From Bacteroidales bacterium (lineage in GTDB: Bacteria; Bacteroidota; Bacteroidia; Bacteroidales; F082), in the NCBI GenBank assembly GCA_016281295.1, contig JAEEII010000031.1:1-41212 (forward strand): 41,212 nucleotides of DNA. Reading direction: 5' to 3'. The notes beneath the pieces were generated by a model. It saw only the letters and a program-made list of their open reading frames with translations. It had not been told where the DNA came from and searched no databases. A program made the translations under genes and the position numbers. Below, in pieces: positions 1 to 8,449 of the stretch; within the stretch, counting starts at the first letter, position 1, and every line of letters starts with the position of its first letter.

Positions 1-690
1 CACATGGTCGAGGAAGTAACGGTCGTGGGTGACGGCGATGACGGTGCCCTTGTATTGTTGCAGGTGGCTCTCCAGCCATTGGATGCTCTCGGCATCGAGG
101 TGGTTGGTGGGCTCGTCGAGGAGCAGGATGTCGGGCTCTTGCAGCAGCAGGCGGCAGAGGGCCACGCGGCGGCGTTCACCTCCTGAGAGGTTCTTCACAG
201 GGGTGTCGCCCTCGGGACAGTTAAGGGCATCCATGGCGCGTTCCAGCTTGCTGTCGAGTTCCCAAGCGTCGTGTTGCTCGATGAGTTCGGTGAGCTCGCC
301 TTGACGGGCGATGAGCTTGTCGAAATCGGCGTCAGGGTCGGCAAATTGGTTGTTGACTTCCTCGTATTCTTTGAGGATGTCAACGATTTCCTGCACGCCT
401 TCTTCCACCACTTGACGGACGGTCTTGCTGTCGTCGAGCTGCGGCTCCTGGTCGAGCATACCTACCGAATAGCCGGGCGAGAAGACCACTTCGCCGTTAT
501 AGGATTTCTCCTTGCCAGCGATGATGCGCAACAGGGTGGATTTTCCCGCTCCGTTCAAGCCGATGATGCCGATTTTCGCTCCATAGAAGAAGGAGAGGTA
601 GATGTCTTTGAGAATTTGTCGTGACGGCGGGATGACTTTGCTCACGCCCACCATCGAGAAGATGATTTTTTTGTCGTCTGTTTGTGCCAT
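1..690 (-). CDS. ettA: Energy-dependent translational throttle protein EttA (ABC-F ATPase), 3' end outside window
   Basis: ABC-F family ATPase that binds the ribosomal E site and gates entry into elongation according to ATP level; cytoplasmic, with no membrane domain. The first 230 residues are visible. They contain Walker A GLNGAGKST (about 44-52), the ABC signature NLSGGERRR, Walker B DILLLDEPTNHLD, and the EttA-like stretch DPDADFDKL between the Walker A and signature motifs. The opening residues (MAQTDDKKIIFSMVGVSKV) match the usual EttA N-terminus. The family is about 555 residues, so the second ATPase domain lies beyond the left edge. It follows the restriction-modification gene on the same strand after 59 bp, with no TAnnTTTG promoter in the gap, so it is probably read through from that operon. 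Confidence 0.95.
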   Translation of the reverse strand, partial: MAQTDDKKIIFSMVGVSKVIPPSRQILKDIYLSFFYGAKIGIIGLNGAGKSTLLRIIAGKEKSYNGEVVFSPGYSVGMLDQEPQLDDSKTVRQVVEEGVQEIVDILKEYEEVNNQFADPDADFDKLIARQGELTELIEQHDAWELDSKLERAMDALNCPEGDTPVKNLSGGERRRVALCRLLLQEPDILLLDEPTNHLDAESIQWLESHLQQYKGTVIAVTHDRYFLDHV

Positions 691-749
691 TTATATTGAA
701 TTTTGTTATTATTTTTTTTTGATAGATGGCTATGCCAATTGTATTTTGT

Positions 750-3722
750 TTATTTTGTAATCAATTCTCTATACATCCTAAACAATTCCGCCACAATCTC
801 ACTTTCCGTCATTTTTGGGTTAAAGCCGTAGGCTTGCATCACGGCACGGTCGTTGGCTTGGTGAGCTTTGCGTAGGTCGGCGGGCATGAAGGTTTCGTCG
901 TACATGTCGGCCAAGGTGCTATCGGGGTATTTCGCTCTTGTGTCTAGGATGGCTTGTGCGGTTTCTTCAATCTTCGTTTTTTGTGCCTCGGTTGGGTTGG
1001 GCCAAGGGAAGTTGTTGTAAACGATGTCTTTGGAATATCTGAAATCACTTTTTAACCGACCACAAACCATCTTAGTCCAAGCGATATGGACGGAACTTGT
1101 CAACACGCCAAACTCAAATAGTCCAGCATCAGGGATGATAAGCGCCGAATTGGTAGGAATGGTTTCGTAGCCCAAAAATCCCATCGGAATGTATTTCCGA
1201 TTCTCTGACGATGTAGCCGGTATGATGATATATTTTTCTGGGTTTTTCAACTCTCTGAACAATGCGGGGGTATCGGCAAGTTTCTGTCTGTCAGGTGCTC
1301 CTTTCAACCTGTCTTGTCGGCACAAAACAACTCGTTTGTTGACTTCCGGCAAACTCCGCAATTCCGCTGGACTTGCACCGACAAGCCACAAGCACCATCG
1401 CTTCTTGTTGTTAATAAATTCCTCTGCACCAACAAGTTTCTTGATAAATCTGATGGCATTAGGCTCTTTCTTGATGAAATCATCGTATTTGTCTGCTTCG
1501 ATGATTAGATGGCCTCCATCTGCTGGCCGATTGCCCGTGGTCATAAATGGCACCTCACAAATCGGCTTGTTGCGGCTTTCAATCCAAACGGTTTCAGCAT
1601 CAATCAGATAGGGGTTGATGTTTGCGGCTTCGATCGACTCTTTTTCATCGATGAAAATGCGCTTGGGCTGGGCTTTGGAATTGTTGGACGAGAACCCGAT
1701 GACAACACAATGCACCTGTGCCTTTTGCTCGCTCTCGCTGTCCCAACGGAAAGTCCTGTAAGCGAAGTCAATGTGGATTCCGAAACGCTCAAACAGGGGC
1801 TTCCAAACAGTAGCTACTTGCTCGCCTTGCGTGATGCTGTTGGTAGAAACAAAAGCACACTTGGTAGGCTTGTTTTGAATGAGTTGCGCCGCCTTGTAGT
1901 ACCAATTGGCCACATAGTCAATTTTTCCCGCTGATTTATAAGGTTTTCCGTTTGAATCAAGGTAGGTTGCTAGCGTTTCTTCCTTCTGTTCTTTGCTTTG
2001 TAACGAATACCCCACAAACGGCGGATTGCCCATGATATAGTCATATACCATAGGCTTGGGCTGGGCTTTGGGAAGTCCAGTAAGTTCTTCTACTTCCTTT
2101 GCCACGACGTTCAACTCCTTGTAATGTTTGCCATATTCAGGCTTGGTATCGCTTACAACGAGACCTGCGCCAGACTTTTCTTCAAGATAGTAGTTCAGTT
2201 TATCAGTGAACAAAAATCCCTTTGTTTTTTCCTCACCGAGGGTGGTCCAATCGAGTTTCAAAGCGTTGCCTTCCATGATGTTGGCGTGGCTCTTGAGCGG
2301 AAGGAAGTCGATATTTTGTCCGATGAGTCTTTCGGTTTCCTCTATCATTTGGCACTCAGCAATCCAAAGGGCGGTTTTGGCCACCGTCACGGCGAAATCG
2401 TTGATTTCGATGCCGTAAAATTGGTTGATTGTCACCTTGATAAACTCCTCGTTGAAACCAAGTACCTTCTCGCCATTGTTCAAAATGGAAATGATTTTGT
2501 TCTCCATGCGGCGGAGGCTCAAATATGTTTCGGTGAGGAAGTTACCGCTGCCGCAAGCGGGATCGAGGAAGGTGAGGCTGCCGAGTTTTCGCTGGAAATT
2601 GAGCAAGGCTTGTCTTCTATCGGATGTGGTGGTTCGCGCACTTAAGATCGCTTCAAACTCCGCGCTTAAGTCGTCCATAAAAAGTGGGTCGATTACCTTA
2701 TGGATGTTGGCAATGGAGGTGTAGTGCATCCCGCCTTTGCGGCGCGTGTCAGGATTGAGGGTCGATTCAAACACCGCGCCGAAGATGGTTGGCGAGATTT
2801 CGCTCCAGTCGAAGGGTGCACAATGGTTCACAATGACATCTACGATCTCCTGCGTGAAGTTCGGGATTTCAATGTCGTCAGCGGCGAAAAGTCCTCCGTT
2901 TACATAGGGGAACGGATTGATTTTCAGGTCGTACTTGTCGCGATTTTCCAGTTTTGTATCTAGTGCCTTGAATAGTTCTATCAAACCATGTCGTAGTTCT
3001 TCAGGGCGGAATGTTTTAATGTAATCCACGAAAGTGGTGCGTGTTTCAAACAGTCCCGCATCTTCTGCATAAAAACAGAACACTAGCCTGACACATAGGA
3101 TATTGAGCGAACGAAGGCTTTCATCGTTGGGGTTAATGTATTCTTTGATGAGCGCGTCGTAGAGTTTTCCAACGAGTTCGCCTGCCTTTAACGATATTTC
3201 CTCTTCGCGACGGATTTCCTCGCTTCTTCTATCTACAAGGAATTGAAGTCGATAGTATTCCTTTTCAAGATTCTCCAACATGATTTTCTGAGGATCGGCA
3301 TTGGGCTGCTCCATATCATATACCCAGAACTCCTTGAAGTTGCAGGTCACTATCCAGCGTGGAGCCATAGACAGCGGCAGTCCCGATGCATAGCGACGCG
3401 CCTGTTGGTAAGGTGTGAGTTCAGTGCCATCACTTTGCTTGGCCTTAGCCGAAAGGTCAACGTGCGAGCCTTTCTGCTCAATCAGCACCTTAGTGGGCAT
3501 GACGTAGCCATCTATGTAGTCGGCTCCTTTTTCTTTGGTGATGGTCTTTACGGGAATTTCAAACTGCATCATTTTGGTGGGGTCGTCCACGCCAAAGATG
3601 TTGTGGAGCAAATCCAACCAAAAACGTTGTGTTTCACCTTTCTCGTAACCTTTGTCATGCCATGTTTCGGCGAATTGGCATGCGGCTTTCTGTTGCGCAA
3701 TCGGGCTCATATTGTGGGGCAT
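750..3722 (-). CDS. MmeI-like single-chain restriction-modification enzyme (type IIL/IIG)
   Basis: Predicted to be one 990-residue protein that both cuts DNA and methylates adenine at an asymmetric site. Visible order: an N-terminal PD-(D/E)xK nuclease with D71 and E82-x-K84 (MmeI has the same layout near residues 70-82); a helical connector (about 150-330); an N6-adenine methyltransferase with SAM motif DPACGSGNF (387-395) and catalytic motif GNPPFVG (565-571); then a target-recognition region and C-terminal part (about 650-990). MmeI is 919 residues, so this is full length and all catalytic motifs are intact. The start codon overlaps the stop of the upstream glycosyltransferase by one base (TAATG), implying translational coupling. 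No separate specificity or restriction subunit is nearby. A methylase-only protein is possible but the intact nuclease motif argues against it. The recognition site cannot be read from the sequence. Confidence 0.88.
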   Translation of the reverse strand: MPHNMSPIAQQKAACQFAETWHDKGYEKGETQRFWLDLLHNIFGVDDPTKMMQFEIPVKTITKEKGADYIDGYVMPTKVLIEQKGSHVDLSAKAKQSDGTELTPYQQARRYASGLPLSMAPRWIVTCNFKEFWVYDMEQPNADPQKIMLENLEKEYYRLQFLVDRRSEEIRREEEISLKAGELVGKLYDALIKEYINPNDESLRSLNILCVRLVFCFYAEDAGLFETRTTFVDYIKTFRPEELRHGLIELFKALDTKLENRDKYDLKINPFPYVNGGLFAADDIEIPNFTQEIVDVIVNHCAPFDWSEISPTIFGAVFESTLNPDTRRKGGMHYTSIANIHKVIDPLFMDDLSAEFEAILSARTTTSDRRQALLNFQRKLGSLTFLDPACGSGNFLTETYLSLRRMENKIISILNNGEKVLGFNEEFIKVTINQFYGIEINDFAVTVAKTALWIAECQMIEETERLIGQNIDFLPLKSHANIMEGNALKLDWTTLGEEKTKGFLFTDKLNYYLEEKSGAGLVVSDTKPEYGKHYKELNVVAKEVEELTGLPKAQPKPMVYDYIMGNPPFVGYSLQSKEQKEETLATYLDSNGKPYKSAGKIDYVANWYYKAAQLIQNKPTKCAFVSTNSITQGEQVATVWKPLFERFGIHIDFAYRTFRWDSESEQKAQVHCVVIGFSSNNSKAQPKRIFIDEKESIEAANINPYLIDAETVWIESRNKPICEVPFMTTGNRPADGGHLIIEADKYDDFIKKEPNAIRFIKKLVGAEEFINNKKRWCLWLVGASPAELRSLPEVNKRVVLCRQDRLKGAPDRQKLADTPALFRELKNPEKYIIIPATSSENRKYIPMGFLGYETIPTNSALIIPDAGLFEFGVLTSSVHIAWTKMVCGRLKSDFRYSKDIVYNNFPWPNPTEAQKTKIEETAQAILDTRAKYPDSTLADMYDETFMPADLRKAHQANDRAVMQAYGFNPKMTESEIVAELFRMYRELITK

Positions 3723-4909
3723 TATTCGGTGGCATTGGTAATCGTTTTCCTCATGGCTGTCTCCAATTTTTCCGTCGCCTTTCCCCAGTCATATACGCGG
3801 TTGGTGAACTCGAATCCGGCTTGGGCAAGATGCTGGGCTTTCTCCTTGTCGGTCAGTAAGGTGATGATATGTTGTGCCAGTTCCTCAGCGTTGCTGCCAA
3901 CCAGGATTTCTTCGCCGGATTTGGCGCCTAACGAGCCGTTCGCCAACGGCGTTGTGATGGCGGGAAGTCCCATCGACATGGCCTCTAACAATTTGTTCTG
4001 TAATCCTGTGCCGATGCGCATGGGAGCGATGAAGACTCGGCTTTGGGCGTAGGCATCGCGGATGTCGTCAAGCCAGCCGCTGACGATGATACGTTCGCAG
4101 GCGGCTTTTTTGACCTCTGGAGCGGGAGTGGCACCCGCGATATACATGGTGGCTTGGGGCAACTGTTTCCAGACGAGCGGCAGAATCTCGTTGGCGAGGT
4201 AGTTCACCGCATTCACATTGGGGGCATAACTCATGTTGCCAGTGAACACAATGTCGTATCGTTTTTCTTGTTGTTGAGGCTTGAAAAAGTCGTGATCCAC
4301 ACCGTTGGGGACGATGAGAATCTCTTGATGCCGAGGATGCGGAATGAGGTCGCGGTCCGACTGGCTGATGATGGTCTTGACCTCGAAGTCATCAAACACC
4401 ACTGCCTCGTAACGGCAAAGGCGTTTGTATTCCATGTTGTAGATCGGCTTGGTGAGGAAGCTGGCGATGTCACGCCGACGTTTCATGCCGTAGGAGAACA
4501 CGTCTTGGTAGTCGATGGCTTTGGGTGTTTTTTTGTGACGGATGTACTCTGCCACACGGACGAGTTGGGCGAAGAGCAGGTCGGGTTTGTGTTTGGCGAT
4601 GAGCTCATCTACCCGTCGGGCGGCTTCCATACGATAAAAATAACCACATTGCAGGGGAAGTCCAGTGAAGAAAGCCTTGGCTAACCCGAAAAGGATGCTG
4701 ATTTTCGAGAGCTTGATGAAATTGATGGAGCTGCAATAGGGCTGAAGCGCTTGGAAGGCTTGCTGTTCATCGACGTGTGGGTCGTCGTTGAGGGCGCAGA
4801 GCACAATCTCGTTGCGCTTGGATAGCTGCTTGATTTGGTTGTAAGCTCTCAGCTTGTCGCCTTTTTCAAGCGGATAGGGTATGCGGGGCAATAGGACAAA
4901 TAGCTTCAT
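3722..4909 (-). CDS. GT4-family glycosyltransferase
   Basis: Cytoplasmic or membrane-peripheral retaining glycosyltransferase with GT-B fold, 395 residues. The N-terminal Rossmann half opens with LLPRIPYPLEKGDKLRAYN, typical of the sugar transferases grouped with exopolysaccharide loci. The C-terminal donor-binding half has VFTGNMSYAPNVNAV and the acidic motif GTGLQNKLLEAMSMGLP, where the Glu contacts the sugar nucleotide. It overlaps its upstream neighbour by four bases (ATGA) and the downstream restriction gene by one base. With a second GT4 gene and lptF in the same operon, a role in lipopolysaccharide or other surface glycan assembly is likely. Donor and acceptor sugars are unknown. Confidence 0.85.
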   Translation of the reverse strand: MKLFVLLPRIPYPLEKGDKLRAYNQIKQLSKRNEIVLCALNDDPHVDEQQAFQALQPYCSSINFIKLSKISILFGLAKAFFTGLPLQCGYFYRMEAARRVDELIAKHKPDLLFAQLVRVAEYIRHKKTPKAIDYQDVFSYGMKRRRDIASFLTKPIYNMEYKRLCRYEAVVFDDFEVKTIISQSDRDLIPHPRHQEILIVPNGVDHDFFKPQQQEKRYDIVFTGNMSYAPNVNAVNYLANEILPLVWKQLPQATMYIAGATPAPEVKKAACERIIVSGWLDDIRDAYAQSRVFIAPMRIGTGLQNKLLEAMSMGLPAITTPLANGSLGAKSGEEILVGSNAEELAQHIITLLTDKEKAQHLAQAGFEFTNRVYDWGKATEKLETAMRKTITNATE

Positions 4910-6123
4910 ACAAATGTGATTTTCGACGTGGGTTTGATCTGTTCGTAAAACAACAGGAGCCGTTGTATGATCTTGCGGTTGTCGTAAACCTCCTCCACCA
5001 GCTTTCGCGCGGCTTTCCCGATTTCTGTGGCCATGGAGGGATTCTCGTTGATGCGTCGGATGCTGTCAACCATCTTGGCGGGATTCTCTGCGATGATGAT
5101 GTTGACATCTTCCTCGTAAAGGATGCCCTCGGCACCGACGAAGGTGGTGATGACCGTCTTGCCCAACGCCATCGACTCAATGATCTTGATGCGTATGCCG
5201 CTGCCCGAGAGCAAGGGCACAATGGCAACATCGTGGTTTGTGACGAATTCTTTGGCGTTGGCGACCTCACCGATGACATCGACATGGGGGTTCTGCAAGT
5301 TCTTCAACCACTCGGGCATGTTGCGCCCTGCAAGGTGGAAAACGAACTCCGGCACCTTGGCGACGACCGCATCCAGACAATGGTCGATGAACCAGCTGAT
5401 GCCTTCTTCGTTGGGCATCCAGTTCATGGATCCGATATGATAGAATAGGGGCTTTCCATGGCACTCATACTGCGGCTGGAATTCCTCGGGATAGACACCG
5501 TATGGGATGTCGATGGTAGTGGTGGCGCAGTATTTGCGGAAGAATGCGGCGTCTTTACGGGTGATGGCCGCGATGCCGTCAACCTTGTCAATGGCCGACA
5601 GCTCGTAGTTGCGCAGGGTCTTGGCCAGATGACGGATATAGGCGCGTTTCAGGAAAAACTTCGTCCCTTTGGCGATGCGTTCCCAGATGAGATGTTCCAC
5701 ATTGTGCGCCCGAAGCACGATGCTGGCCTTGGAATGCGCGCGGATGGTGTCGATATAAGGCGTCATGTAGAGGGTCTCTAATTGCACCACGTCAAAGCTG
5801 TCTTTCTTCAATACCTCCACAAGGCGTTTCGTGAACTCTTTGGAGATGAAACGCTCCACATGATATGACTTGCTGGAGAACAGGTTCTTGAACGCTTGGA
5901 TGGGCTTGACCCGCAAGTCAACATCAATCAACTCGATGCCTGTTTTTTTTATATAATCCTCAGGGATGTCATCGTAGCTGACGTTGTATTTCTTGCTGTT
6001 TACAGCCATGATCTTGACCTGGTTACCCGTGTTTAGGAGGCCGTTGACAATGCTGTGCATGGCCATGGGACCGCCTTCTGTCGCGGGATAAGGTGGTTTA
6101 TTGCACAGGATGAGTATCTTCAT
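4906..6123 (-). CDS. GT4-family glycosyltransferase (second of pair)
   Basis: GT-B-fold glycosyltransferase of about 406 residues, distantly similar to its downstream neighbour. The N-terminal half starts MKILILCNKPPYPATEGG, with the glycine-rich acceptor loop. The C-terminal half carries FYHIGSMNWMPNEEG and the donor motif GSGIRIKIIESMALGKTV. An in-frame ATG exists 48 bases upstream, but 6123 is preferred because it gives the ATGA four-base overlap with the lptF stop codon and places the hydrophobic first beta strand at the terminus, as in the family. Probably adds a sugar to a lipid-linked or LPS-core acceptor. The substrate cannot be inferred. Confidence 0.85.
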   Translation of the reverse strand: MKILILCNKPPYPATEGGPMAMHSIVNGLLNTGNQVKIMAVNSKKYNVSYDDIPEDYIKKTGIELIDVDLRVKPIQAFKNLFSSKSYHVERFISKEFTKRLVEVLKKDSFDVVQLETLYMTPYIDTIRAHSKASIVLRAHNVEHLIWERIAKGTKFFLKRAYIRHLAKTLRNYELSAIDKVDGIAAITRKDAAFFRKYCATTTIDIPYGVYPEEFQPQYECHGKPLFYHIGSMNWMPNEEGISWFIDHCLDAVVAKVPEFVFHLAGRNMPEWLKNLQNPHVDVIGEVANAKEFVTNHDVAIVPLLSGSGIRIKIIESMALGKTVITTFVGAEGILYEEDVNIIIAENPAKMVDSIRRINENPSMATEIGKAARKLVEEVYDNRKIIQRLLLFYEQIKPTSKITFV

Positions 6124-7568
6124 GATGCGGTGTTTTTTCGAGGGATGATTTTTCGGAAGGCCTTCTTCCAACTGTCACCGTCAAACAACGAGGCGTCGCT
6201 GGTCGCCTTGAAAGTCAAAAAGACGCCAATAGGGAACAGTAGGAGGGAGGATAACCACACGCCGAGGAACATGTTCAGGTCGCCGAATTCGGCCATGCGT
6301 TCCGCCACGGTGGAGACGATGTAGTAGATGACGAAAAAAAGGACGGAGATCACCACGGGCAATCCCAACCCGCCTTTGCGGATGATGGTGCCGAGTGGCG
6401 CCCCGATGAAGAAAAAGATCAGGCAGGCGAAACTCAGCGTGAATTTCTTGTGCCACTCTTTTTTGTGTTTCTTGATGTTCAGCATTTGCGCGCCTAAGTC
6501 TTGTTTGTAAAATGCTACGTTCTCCTTGGCGTTGCGTGAGAGCCCTGAAGCGAGTTCGATGACGTTGGCGCGGGTGTTCGGGTCGAGATGTTCCACCAAA
6601 GGCCAGGTGAGAGGTGAGTGGAGAGCGTTGAGCGTTGAGAGATGAGTGGTGTCGAGCGATTTCCCGGTTTCGTAATTGCTTAAGCGTTGAACGAAACTCT
6701 CGCTGAATTTCTCAGTCCTCTCGTCATAACGCCGTTCCAAGGAGTCCAAGGCAGTGCTGAGCTGATGGGTGTTCATCATGGCTTGGTAGCTCTTGAACAA
6801 GTCTTCGCTGGATCGGGTAAGGTCGAAGCTCTCCAGACTGAATTTGATTTGCTCTTCTTTGAACGACATTCGCTCGAAAGGACGATGGGTGCGGAAAGTC
6901 TGCTTGTCGGAGTTGTCCTCAGTATAGTTGAAGCCGTTGTAAAGCGTGAAGATGATCGTGCGCTGGTTGGGACTGATTGCCATGGATCCCGAGTCGGCTA
7001 CCATGATTTTGGTATTCCCTTCACGGTCCGTGTGGTCGTATATCTTTACCCCGTAGATGTTGCTGCCGTCTTCACCTTTTCGGTCAACATAAATGACGTA
7101 GTTCTCGATGTCCTTGTAAAACACACCTTCCTTGATCTCGAAAGCCAGCTTCTGCTTCCTGATGTCGAACAACAGCGTCTTGAATTTCAACATGGCAATG
7201 GGATTGATGCTGTTGGAGAAGATGAAGGCCAGTCCGCTGAGACAGACCGACAAGATGACCAAAGGCCGCATGACCCTCCAAATGGAGATGCCGGATGCCT
7301 TCATGGCCACCAACTCATAATGCTCGCCGAAGTCACCAAAGCACATGATCGATGCCAAAAGGATTGCTAAGGGCAAAGCCATCGGCACAAAGGTCACCGA
7401 AGCGTGAAAGAACAACTCGCCTATAATCTTGAATGACAGTCCTTTGCCTACGAAATCATCTACATAAACCCACAAGAACTGCATTAATAGCACAAAAATC
7501 ACGATGAAAAACGTGAAGATAAAGGTCCCAAAAAAGGATCGTAATATGAGTTTATATAGCTTTTTCAC
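6120..7568 (-). CDS. LptF/LptG family LPS export permease
   Basis: Inner-membrane permease of the YjgP/YjgQ family, part of the LptB2FG machine that extracts LPS and passes it to the periplasmic bridge. The 482 residues show paired membrane helices at the N-terminus (about 10-110), a large periplasmic region with the beta-jellyroll part (about 120-370), and three C-terminal helices (about 378-460). The start is GTG at 7568; no ATG lies between it and the promoter-like TAGTTTTGC at 7584-7592, so the leader would be very short. It is the first gene of the operon with two glycosyltransferases, the MmeI-like enzyme and ettA. Six degenerate heptamers (6605-6646) lie within the periplasmic coding region and encode a segment including THLSTLNALHSPLTW. 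Whether it acts as LptF or LptG is not resolved. Confidence 0.9.
   Translation of the reverse strand: MKKLYKLILRSFFGTFIFTFFIVIFVLLMQFLWVYVDDFVGKGLSFKIIGELFFHASVTFVPMALPLAILLASIMCFGDFGEHYELVAMKASGISIWRVMRPLVILSVCLSGLAFIFSNSINPIAMLKFKTLLFDIRKQKLAFEIKEGVFYKDIENYVIYVDRKGEDGSNIYGVKIYDHTDREGNTKIMVADSGSMAISPNQRTIIFTLYNGFNYTEDNSDKQTFRTHRPFERMSFKEEQIKFSLESFDLTRSSEDLFKSYQAMMNTHQLSTALDSLERRYDERTEKFSESFVQRLSNYETGKSLDTTHLSTLNALHSPLTWPLVEHLDPNTRANVIELASGLSRNAKENVAFYKQDLGAQMLNIKKHKKEWHKKFTLSFACLIFFFIGAPLGTIIRKGGLGLPVVISVLFFVIYYIVSTVAERMAEFGDLNMFLGVWLSSLLLFPIGVFLTFKATSDASLFDGDSWKKAFRKIIPRKNTAS
6605..6646 (-). repeat. In-frame heptad repeats inside lptF
   Basis: Six consecutive 7-base units read on the plus strand as AGGTGAG twice, TGGAGAG, CGTTGAG twice and AGATGAG. 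The tract is 42 bases, so it adds 14 codons and keeps frame. It falls in the periplasmic part of the permease, outside the membrane helices. The unit is a rotation and one-base variant of the TTGAGAG heptamer seen in the S41 protease and GH20 genes of this window. Confidence 0.8.
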
Positions 7569-7583
7569 TATTTGAGATTGATT

Positions 7584-7592
7584 GCAAAACTA
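7584..7592 (-). promoter_or_regulatory. Bacteroidota -7 promoter element for the lptF operon
   Basis: Reads TAGTTTTGC on the minus strand, matching the TAnnTTTG consensus of the Bacteroidota primary sigma factor. The predicted transcription start lies only about 8 bases before the GTG start codon. Confidence 0.55.
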
Positions 7593-7640
7593 CAACTTTT
7601 TTATAATAAAACGAAGTTTCTTGGGTTAATAATAATGTTT

Positions 7641-7710
7641 CTGTTGAATCGTTCAACAGAACAACTAATTAACTGGACAACTGAACTACTAAATTAACTG
7701 AACAACTGAT
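7641..7710. repeat. Palindrome followed by roughly 8-base degenerate repeats
   Basis: It begins with a perfect inverted repeat, CTGTTGAA-TCG-TTCAACAG (7641-7659). Degenerate units of about 8 bases follow, read on the minus strand as variants of TTGTTCAG and TTAATTAG, up to the start of the PAS-type gene at 7712. The tract replaces any recognisable promoter directly before that gene. It looks related in style, though not in exact period, to the heptad family elsewhere in the window. Confidence 0.6.
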
Positions 7711-7711
7711 T

Positions 7712-8044
7712 ATGATTGATTTTTTCAAAGGCATTAATATTGCTGTCACAGTTAGCGACAAAGACGGTAACGTGATTTATCAGAACGACAGTTCCATTGA
7801 TGTGAATGGCGACGCGCGTGGCCGTAACTTGGAGCAATGTCACAACCCCAAGTCTTGGGAAATGATTTGCCACATGTTGAAGGAGAACGTCTCCAACGTA
7901 TATACAATCTCAAAAAAAGGCAAGAAGAAGTTGATTTACCAGACTCCGTGGTACGACCAGGATGACAAAACCACTCCTGCCGGACTGGTGGAGTTCTCCA
8001 TCATCCTTCCCGAAGAGATGCCGCATTATGATAGGGGGAGCTGA
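7712..8044 (+). CDS. Small single-domain PAS-like sensor protein
   Basis: A 110-residue soluble protein with no signal peptide or membrane segment. The whole chain resembles one PAS fold: the opening strand has NIAVTVSDKDGNVIYQN, a common PAS A/B-strand pattern (sensor residues followed by D-x-x-G-x-I-x-x-x-N). Helical and strand segments follow, ending in a hydrophobic strand AGLVEFSIIL. There is no attached kinase, cyclase or DNA-binding output domain. It probably binds a small ligand or cofactor, or a protein partner; no ligand residues can be assigned. It stands alone between the lptF operon and a converging operon, preceded by the repeat tract at 7641-7710 and followed by a hairpin terminator. 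Confidence 0.7.
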   Translation: MIDFFKGINIAVTVSDKDGNVIYQNDSSIDVNGDARGRNLEQCHNPKSWEMICHMLKENVSNVYTISKKGKKKLIYQTPWYDQDDKTTPAGLVEFSIILPEEMPHYDRGS

Positions 8045-8045
8045 G

Positions 8046-8072
8046 AATTGAGTATTTTCTAAATGCTCAATT
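8046..8072. terminator. Bidirectional hairpin terminator between convergent genes
   Basis: The arms AATTGAGTATTT and AAATGCTCAATT form a 12-pair stem (one G-T pair) with a three-base loop. The hairpin lies just after the PAS gene stop and includes the stop codon of the gtrA-type gene on the other strand. The run from 8042 also scans as two heptads (CTGAGAA, TTGAGTA). Confidence 0.6.
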
Positions 8073-8447
8073 AAACGTGAAGAGTAGATTCCCAAAGAAA
8101 TTCCACAAGGTAGAGGCTCCCACAGCGAAAATCTTGCTGAGGTAGAAATTCCATTTCAGCTTGCCGTTGAGCAGATACACCGTCAGCGTGTCGATGCCCA
8201 AGCCGACAAGGGAGATGGCGAAGTATTTGGCGTATTCGGTTCCGACTTGTGGGTTGGTGCTTTGGAAGGTCCACCACCTGTTAAGGAGATAGTTGCTTGT
8301 GGCTGCCACAATGAAACCCAGGATGTTGCTGAGGTATTTATTACATTTAAAGACCTCTTTGAACAGCCAGGTCACTCCGAAATTCACGAAAACCCCGGAG
8401 AACCCCACCGCGCCAAACTTGAGGAATTTCAAGAGGACTTGGTTCAT
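8067..8447 (-). CDS. GtrA family membrane protein
   Basis: A 126-residue protein with four predicted membrane helices and the GtrA/DPMS family pattern: FLKFGAVGFSGVFVNFGV at the start, ATSNYLLNRWWTF between helices two and three, and VGASTLWNFFGNLLFTF at the end. Family members act with polyprenol-phosphate sugar transferases, probably flipping or positioning the lipid-linked sugar. It starts two bases after the cytidine deaminase stop and is the last gene of an eight-gene operon. The O-antigen ligase-like gene two positions upstream fits a surface glycan role. The polyprenol-phosphate mannose synthase-like gene at 28695 is a possible but distant partner. Confidence 0.88.
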   Translation of the reverse strand: MNQVLLKFLKFGAVGFSGVFVNFGVTWLFKEVFKCNKYLSNILGFIVAATSNYLLNRWWTFQSTNPQVGTEYAKYFAISLVGLGIDTLTVYLLNGKLKWNFYLSKIFAVGASTLWNFFGNLLFTFN

Positions 8448-8449
8448 GT

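Noticed and set aside
2124..2645. 173-codon plus-strand frame inside the restriction-modification gene
   Set aside because: Shadow of the methyltransferase coding region; no motif, no promoter.
750..3722. DISARM, BREX or Dnd component
   Set aside because: A lone methylase-nuclease chain with none of the helicase, PglZ or other partner genes; MmeI-type layout explains it.
3243..4052. 269-codon plus-strand frame across the R-M / glycosyltransferase junction
   Set aside because: Overlaps two genes with clear motifs and a coupled start-stop; translation resembles no family.
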